A stretch of 64,000 bases of DNA, taken from assembly GCA_036023115.1 (NCBI GenBank), contig JAYKKT010000047.1:408501-472500 (forward strand), read 5' to 3'. The notes beneath the pieces were generated by a model, which was not told the DNA's origin, did not search any database, and worked only from the letters and a program-made list of their open reading frames with translations. Positions 57,729 to 64,000 of this stretch are shown here, one piece after another (within the stretch, counting starts at the first letter, position 1; every line of letters starts with the position of its first letter). This DNA comes from Brasenia schreberi (lineage: Eukaryota; Streptophyta; Magnoliopsida; Nymphaeales; Cabombaceae). The position numbers and the translations under genes are program-made.

Positions 57729-58152
57729 GATTTATATAAAATGCTCAACTCAAAAGAAGGTGAAAGAGATATTTTTAAGATAGCTAAGGCTAGAGATAGA
57801 AAAGTAAGGTCTTAGTTTTGTTAGATGCATCAAGGATGAGGACTACAAGATTCTACTCGCGAACGATGATATAAAAAATAGATGAAAAATTATTTCTATA
57901 AGCTTTTTAATGAAAATACAGATGATAGTATAGATGATAGCATTAGCTTAGGAGAGTTAACCAACTCAAAAAAGTATACATACCGCAACTTCTATTGGCG
58001 TATTCAAAAGAATGAAGCCAAAGAGACTCTTAAATATATGAAGGTTGATAAATTTGTAGGACCAAACAATATTCTTATAGAAGGAAAATCCTGAGAGAGA
58101 TTGAGCTCACTTTGCTCACAAGATTATTTAATAAAATATGGAGAACCCAAAA

Positions 58153-58353
58153 AAACTCCGCCTATGTAAGGAATCACCCTTGCATGGCCGGTCCCAAGCC
58201 CGGAAAAAGGAAGAGGGTTGTGATAGGCTTCCGACAGCCAGCGTAAAACTTTGTCGGACTTAACATGGATTCTACCAAAAAAAACAAACAAAGAATCCAT
58301 GTAGCTGACCCCATCTAGTATGGGAAAAGGCTTAGTTGTAGTTGTAGTAGTAG
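58153..58353 (+). mobile_element. Au-like SINE nested in LINE copy B, with 16-bp target duplication
   Basis: Bounded by the perfect repeat TATGGAGAACCCAAAA at 58137-58152 and 58354-58369. The body has CATGTAAGGAATCACCCTTG, GGCCGGTCCCAAGCCCGG, the GTCGGACTT string and the TATGGGAAAAGGCTTAG end with TTG/TAG repeats. It lacks about 20 bases near the ACAAATTATGA region compared with the 4,147 copy. Confidence 0.93.
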
Positions 58354-58450
58354 TATGGAGAACCCAAAAGATGTCCGAGGAATGGAGAGCGAGTACACTT
58401 ATACCAATATATAAGAACAAGAGAGACATTTAGAATGATAGGGCACCGTG

Positions 58451-58517
58451 GAATGATAGGGCTCTATGTAGCCGATCCCATCTAGTATGGGAAAAGGCTT
58501 AGTTGTTGTATTGAGGT
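58451..58517 (+). mobile_element. Short SINE/LINE 3'-tail insertion in LINE copy B
   Basis: GATAGGGCT, CATCTAGTATGGGAAAAGG and TTGTTG interrupt the LINE between AGACATTTAGAATGATAGGG and GGTATCAAATTAATGAGCAA. The neighbouring string GAATGATAGGGC is repeated on its left, consistent with a short duplicated target. Confidence 0.65.
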
Positions 58518-59592
58518 ATCAAATTAATGAGCAATACTATGAAATTATAGAAAAAAGTTATCGAATGTAAATTAAGACAAATATTGAGTACAAAGAACCA
58601 ATTTGGAATCATGCCCGATAGATCTACTATTAAAGCGATTCACCAGTTGAGATATCTTATGTAAAATTTTAGAGCAAAAAAGAAGAGCCTTCACATAATA
58701 ATTATTGATCTAGAAAAAGCTTACGATAAGGTGTCAAGAAATGCTTTGGAAAACCTTAAAAAGAGAGGTATCCCATTGACATACATAAATCTTATAAGAG
58801 ACATGTCCGATGGTGCAAAAACTAGCGTGAGGAGTCATGAAGGAATATGAGACTCCTATGAAGCTAAGATTGGGTTACATCAAGTGTCCATATTAATTTA
58901 TATTGGACATTGATGAGTTAACAAAACATATTCAAGATGGAAGTACCTAGGTGTATGTTATTTGCAGATGACATTGTGTTAGTTGATGAGTCTAAGAAAA
59001 AAGTTAATTAGACATTAGAATGTAAAAGCTTCCGACTTAGTAGAATAAAGACAAAATATATAGAATGTAAGTTTGATCATTTAGGTACACAATATATGAA
59101 ATGTAAGTTTGATCATTTGGGTACAGAATATGGAATGTTCAAAGGACAAAAATTAAGTTTGGCACACATTGTATCCCTCGTAAGAAAAGATTTAAAAACC
59201 TAAGGTCAATTTTTCAAAGTGATGGAAAAATTGACGGAGATGTTACACATAGAATTAATATCGGTTGGTTAAAACGGAGAGGGCATCAAGTATTTTATAT
59301 AAGAAGAAGATACCATTGAAGTTCAAAGATAAATATTATAGAGTAGGAATTAGACCTGTTATATTTTATGGTTATTAGCGTTGAACAGTTACTCACCAAC
59401 ATGTACAAAAGATTTCTAAAAAAGATAGCAGAAATGAAGATGTTGAGATGGATGAGCGGTCACACAAGGAAAGATTGTATACATAATGAGGTTATTAGAA
59501 ACAAATTGGCACTAGCACAAATAGAGGATAAAATGAGGAAAATCATTGGGAGTAGCACCAATAGAGGATAAAATAAGGAAAAATCGTTTAAG

Positions 59593-60870
59593 TTGAATAC
59601 ATCGGTAGAAATTATGGTTTATATACTTTTCTGATTTGTCTAACTCTCCTAAGCTAATACTAACATCTTTATTTTCTTTAAGAAAAGTATAAAAATATTT
59701 TTTTCATCTATTTTTTATATCATCATTTGCCACTAGAATTTTCTCGTCCTCATCTTTGATCCATCTAACAAAATTAAGATCCTTAGTTTTCTTATCTCTA
59801 GCCCCAGATATCCTAAAAATATCTCTTTTATCATCTTTTGAGTTAGCTTTTTATATAAATCCTCCTAAATTTTAGCTTTTGCCTGACTGATGGTCTTTTT
59901 CGCTTCTTTCTTTGCTTTCTTATAAGACTTTAAAGTTTCACTAGTCTTTTTAGCATAATGTGATTTGTAACATCCTCACTTTGCCTTGATTTTATCTTTC
60001 ACCACTTCACTACACCATTAAGCTTCTTTTTGTGCGGTACACCTCTCTTAGATTCACCTAACACATCTTTTGTCACTTTCCTAATATATAACCATATTAT
60101 TTCACATATCACAAGGTGTGCCAACATAATTTCAAGCATCTCCTTGAAGGACTTTGGCATTTAAATATACCTTCTTTCTCGCTTTTGAGGTCCCACCATT
60201 TAGTCCGAATAGTTTGATTTGATGCACTCTTTGTCCACTTTTTTACCTGTAAATTCATAACTAAAAGTCGATGTTGGTTGGTTAAACTTTCTCGTGAAAT
60301 TACCTTGCAATCTTTATAACACGATCTATATTTTTTTATACAAACAAAATAATCAATTTGTGTTTGTGATAAGCCAATCTTATAAGTAATTAAATGTCCA
60401 TCTCGCTTTTTAAAGATTGTATTGACTATAAATAGATCAAATGCTATAATACCTTCATATCCTAATGCCTCTTTACCGACATGTCCATTTAAGTTTCCTC
60501 CTAAACAAATATCTCCCTTTGTGGAATTCTTTGAATCACCTTATCTAACTCTTCTCAAAAAGTCATTTTTATACTATCTTCTAGGCCTACTTGGGGTGTA
60601 TACACACAAACTATATCCAAAACCTCTACTCCTATCACTATTTCAACGTCGGGATTCGGTCACCATATCGTTGTATGTCTACTACACTATCCTTTAAATC
60701 TTTATTTATGATAATACCAACTTCATTTCAAGCAGTTTCCTTTCCTGCATACCATAATTTAAACCATAATTTAAAACATGTATCCTCAACTATTTGGTCA
60801 CCATATCTTTATTTATGATACACTCATATATCATACAATATTGTATAGATTTTTAAGAAACCATTTTTTA
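59593..60870 (-). mobile_element. RTE LINE copy C: endonuclease and linker, inverted
   Basis: On the minus strand the broken frames give the APE-type endonuclease C-terminal half (KLWYAG, NEVGIIINKDLKDSVVDI, YTPQVGLED), CKVISRESLTNQHRLLV and a Lys-rich linker (SYKKAKKEAKKTISQAKAKI), then the start of the sequence also present in copies B and D (SISLGEL region). It meets copy B tail-to-tail at about 59,592. Confidence 0.8.
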
Positions 60871-60987
60871 ACTTTTGAGGCCCAAGGTTGTTTTAAACTC
60901 CCTACAACTACCTTTGTCGGCTTTTCTATCACGCTTTTCAACTTTCCAAGAGGCCCTCCTGCGCTCTCTTTCAAAGGTTAGTCTCAA

Positions 60988-61106
60988 ATTTCTTATATAT
61001 GTCGATGACTATCAATCCTGATTACTGTTTGATTGAGGACTACTACAATTTCTTATATATGTCAATGACTATCAATCCCGATTACTGTTTGATTGAGGAC
61101 TACAAC
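60988..61106. repeat. 60-bp tandem duplication
   Basis: The unit beginning AATTTCTTATATATGTC and ending GATTGAGGACTAC is present twice with a period of exactly 60 bp and two mismatches. In the plus-strand frame it duplicates about 20 codons in frame (MSMTINPDYCLIEDY appears twice). Confidence 0.93.
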
Positions 61107-61340
61107 AGTAAGGAAGTTTGGGAACAACGCAGAAAAACAATGGTTATGAGATGCAACTTTTGTGGACATATCATGCATGATAGAGTTTGTTGTGTAAGGC
61201 ATCATCTAATTGGAACTGGAATTAACATTGCCCTTGCTCTACTATGTCTCAACAAGTCAAGATGCAAATGCTAAAAGAAATAAAAATATATATCCTAAGA
61301 AAGAAGAGAAGAAAGAGCATCAGGAGCACAAGAGAAGAAT
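61090..61340 (+). mobile_element. hAT BED-type zinc-finger N-terminus (relic)
   Basis: The frame after the 60-bp repeat reads VWEQRRKTMVMRCNFCGHIM and then VRHHLIGTGINIA, matching the C-x2-C...H-x(3-5)-[HC] BED finger at the N-terminus of plant hAT transposases (usual form CNFCGK...KHHLAG-GNV-PC). A second-frame continuation (MSQQVKMQMLKEI) resembles the following helix. No further transposase follows; similarity is lost by about 61,340. Confidence 0.6.
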
Positions 61341-62201
61341 AAAGAAAATATCTAGGTTTTCTTTGTTTTATTTATTTTTAAGTTTAAAACTTTAATAATC
61401 TATGACTCTCCCAATCTGCAGTAGCTTAAAACTTTAATGTAGCTTCTTTGAACTTTTTTTTATTAAGATAATGCTATCTTTTATGCATGCATGTGATGTA
61501 TAAAAATGTTTGATTGTTTAATAGTTTTTTAAAAAAATTATAAAGCAATCATATGTCCAATACGGTACAATACATGCATATCGGTGCCCTGTATGATATA
61601 TGTACTGATATGCTATTTACAACATTGATCAGAAGAGAAATTACATTCCCAAACGTCCATCATTGTCAAGAAGGTGAGGAAGAGATAATATTGAAGGCCT
61701 TGGATGGTAATGAGGGCTACTACTCTAGCTATGTCCATTTCCACTGCATCCTGTCTTTCACAACTTCATTACTTCTAAGTTCATTGATTGCAAGTCCATA
61801 TGGTGGAGGTACATTAGCTCTAGGAATGTCAGAAAGTGAAGACGCCATAGATGATAGGAAGCTGCGTCATAAGAAAAGGTCAGCCTCATTAGAGAGAACA
61901 AAAATCTTTTAACATAATTCAGCCTGAAGAGGATTAGTTAGATCTTTTGCTTAATTCAAGAGGGTCTAGGTTTTAATTTTCAAGATACACCATAAGCTGT
62001 GAGTGTTTTGATACCTTGTGCAAGATCCGTGTACTTATTTTTAAAATATTATATATCTGTGTTTGTGCGTTTGCGTGTGTATGACATTAATGGTATGCTT
62101 AAATTTGGTTTCAATTCTCTTTTTCTCGTGTCAGATTTTCTAGTAAATTTAAATATGTAATGTTTAAATTTTTCTCGTCTATATATACTCTTATCTTAAC
62201 T
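61341..62201. other. AT-rich stretch with a hAT-like terminus
   Basis: Bases 61,556-61,627 contain a GTACAATACATGCATATCGG to TTTACAACATTG sequence that resembles the right terminus of hAT relic B1 (ending AACATTG at 38,101). A 119-codon frame at 61,553-61,912 overlaps it and is not recognised. Nothing else was seen. Confidence 0.4.
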
Positions 62202-62647
62202 TCACCCATGTAAGGGATCACCCTTGCATGGCCAGTCCCAAGCCCAGATAAAGGAGGAGGGTTGTGTTAGGCTTCCGACAACCAGCGTAAAACCTTGTCG
62301 GATTTTTATACCATGGATTACACAAATTATGAGCATTGTTTTGGGGCATCCTGCGTAGCGATGCGTTGCGGAGCCCGAATGCAGTGAAAAGTAAGCAAGG
62401 GCCACAACATTTTCCCGAATGTAGTGAATGAATTGCGGAGAGGGTTTCCACATCATGGACGGGTGTGGGTAAAGAAGTTAGTCCCGCTATATTGTCGCCC
62501 GTCTAATATTGAAAAGAAACAATAAAGAATGATCTACTTATTGTGAGTTAACTGCTAACATGGCACATGATAGGGCTATGTGGAAACAAAGAATCCATGT
62601 AGCTAACCTCGTCTAGTATGGGAAAAGGCTTATTTGTTGTTGTATTG
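62202..62647 (+). mobile_element. Chimeric unit: SINE head, unknown middle, RTE LINE tail
   Basis: Bases 62,202-62,333 match the SINE head (CCCATGTAAGGGATCACCC to ACACAAATTATGA). At the point where other copies continue with GATAGGACTACGT, this one enters about 180 bp of GC-richer sequence found nowhere else in the window. It then runs (from about 62,514) into the LINE 3' region AATAAAGAATGATCTAC, GTGAGTTAACTGCTAACATG and the TATGGGAAAAGGCTTATTTG end. No target duplication was confirmed. Confidence 0.7.
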
Positions 62648-62969
62648 AAGGAATCCCCTTTTCATTTGTTAATTTACTGTACTTTCTATATCATAGCTTG
62701 ATGGGTTGGTTTGTGGAACTATGTGAAAAATAATATACATTACACAGTTTGAAGGTGTGTTTGGCTGAATAAGAAACTTCCCGTATGCAAGAGATCCAAT
62801 ATTTCATAGATTTCTTGACATGAGGTCTTTGAAACTTGAGTGAGTCTTGATAAGTTGAAGCTTGTGACAATACTCATACATGTTGTGGAGATTACTAAAG
62901 ATGATATAAGAAATAGATGGAAAACTAAACTTGAGTTAAAATTTGATAAGGTGAAGCTTGTGACAATCC

Positions 62970-64000
62970 CCTTTTTAGGATAGCTAGGGCTAGAGATAAG
63001 AAAACTAAATATCTTAATTATGTTAGATGCATTAAAGACGAGGATGAAAAAATTCTAGTGGCAAATGATGAAATAAGAAATAGATGGAAAAACTATTTTT
63101 ATAAGCTTTTTAATGAAAATAAAGATGTTAGTATTAGCTTAGGAGAGTTAACTGAATCAGAAAAGTATATAAACCATAATTTCTATCAACGTATTCAAAA
63201 GAATGAAGTCAAAGAGGTTCTTAAACATATCAAGGACCAGACAATATTTCTATAGAAGTTTATAAAATCCTAGGAAAAATAGGAATCACTTAGCTCACAA
63301 GACTATTTAATGAAATATGGAGAAACCAAAAGAAACCCGAGGGATGGAGAGCTAGTAATGAGCATGTAGGTTAAGACAAGTATCGAGTACAACAGAGAAC
63401 CAATTTGGATTCATGCCAGGCAGATCTACTGTTGAAGCGATTCACCTTTTAAGACGTCTTATGAAACATTTTAGAGCAAAAAAGAGAGACCTTTACATGA
63501 TATTTATTGATCTAAAAAAAGCTTACAATAGGGTACCGTGGGAGGTTCTTTAGATAACATTAAAAGAGGTATCTCATTAACATATGTAAACCTTATAAGA
63601 GACATGTATGATGGTGCAAAAACATGTGTGAGGACTCATGAAGGAATGACAAACTTCTTTGAAGTTAATATTGGGTTACGTCAAGGATCAACTTTAAGTC
63701 CAAACTTATTTATAATGGTGATTGATGAGTTAACAAAACATATTCAAGATGAAGTACCTTGGTGTATGTTATTTGCAGATGACATTGTGTTAGTGGAGGA
63801 GTCTAAGGAAAAAGTTGATAGAAAATTAGAACTATGGAGAGAAATATTAGAAAATAAAGGCTCCCAACTTAGTAGAACAAAGACAGAATATATGGAATGT
63901 AAGTTTGATCATTTGGTTACTTCAGAGGACATAAAAATTAAAAGTGTCACACATTGCATCTCCCAAAAGGAAATTTTTAAATACCTAGGGTCAATTTTTT
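62970..64000 (+). mobile_element. RTE LINE copy D: linker and reverse transcriptase, continues past the window
   Basis: It begins near TTAGGATAGCTAGGGCTAG. It carries DEIRNRWKNYFYKLFNENKD, SISLGELTESEKYINHNFY, the RT region around [40 protein letters not shown] and the intact catalytic [16 protein letters not shown], then SRTKTEYMECKFDHLVTSED. The first half has frameshifts and stops; the last 450 bases are nearly open. The 3' end is outside the window. Confidence 0.9.

Larger units (their letters stand above)
57729..59592 (+). mobile_element. RTE LINE copy B: linker to reverse-transcriptase C-terminus, with internal insertions
   Basis: It starts at GATTTATATAAAATGCTCAA (linker) and carries MKNYFYKLFNENTDDSI, SISLGELTNSKKYTYRNFY, the RT start and the FYGY...HQHVQKIS end. 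It hosts a full SINE (58,153-58,353) and a short 3'-tail piece (58,451-58,517), and has tandem duplications of 36 bp (59,065-59,136) and 40 bp (about 59,511-59,590). It is disabled by stops and ends at an inverted junction with copy C. Confidence 0.85.

Noticed and set aside
59593..60870. Twin-priming origin for the B/C LINE inversion
   Set aside because: Twin priming gives diverging segments with the tail on the outer side; here the segments converge.
1..64000. CRISPR arrays, operons, phage, or bacterial defence systems
   Set aside because: No spaced repeat arrays and no intron-free gene clusters; the window is plant nuclear DNA throughout.

Overview
This is nuclear DNA from a flowering plant. 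The evidence is AT-rich sequence, small exons separated by long introns with GT/AG borders, angiosperm-type genes (PLATZ, XS-domain, MON2, PPR, NF-YC), Ty1/copia elements primed by initiator tRNA-Met, hAT transposons with 8-bp target duplications, RTE-clade LINEs and an Au-like SINE. I cannot name the species. Exon boundaries below were worked out by hand from splice signals, reading frame and family similarity recalled from memory; no database search was run.

Left part (1-27,400) is the genic half, and every well-preserved gene is on the minus strand. In order: a complete four-exon secreted ML-domain (NPC2-like) lipid-binding protein (2,743-6,146); a complete five-exon TSR2 pre-rRNA processing factor (8,323-15,070); a complete four-exon glyoxalase/VOC-family protein (18,515-19,346); and a four-exon PLATZ zinc-binding transcription factor (22,749-27,403) with an in-frame stop and a one-base homopolymer frameshift. 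A broken NF-YC fragment lies on the plus strand at 20,584. These genes have unrelated housekeeping or regulatory roles and form no pathway or cluster. Transposon debris here is small: one SINE in an ML intron, one LINE scrap in a TSR2 intron, and a hAT relic at the far left.

Middle part (28,000-46,800) is a nest of transposons. It holds two deletion-derivative hAT copies with perfect 8-bp duplications (28,014 and 38,968), two relics of another hAT family, a plus-strand copia (32,553-36,788), a minus-strand copia (41,062-45,963) and an antisense LINE fragment. The second hAT derivative is inserted in the conserved AHC-DL motif of an older hAT transposase, which also hosts the second copia, so an order of insertion can be read. 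A pentatricopeptide-repeat pseudogene lies just left of the first copia.

Right part (46,800-64,000) holds a MON2-like pseudogene that joins the N-terminal exons to a far C-terminal exon (50,048-51,877), one exon of an XS-domain protein whose upstream exons are not visible (55,651-56,006), and about 7 kb of rearranged RTE LINE copies with a nested SINE, a hAT BED-finger relic and a chimeric SINE/LINE unit. The last LINE runs off the window.

No bacterial-style system, CRISPR array or gene cluster is present. The most informative material is the transposon record: SINE and LINE sharing one 3' tail, a 31-bp insertion made of that tail alone, and a hAT nested in a hAT.
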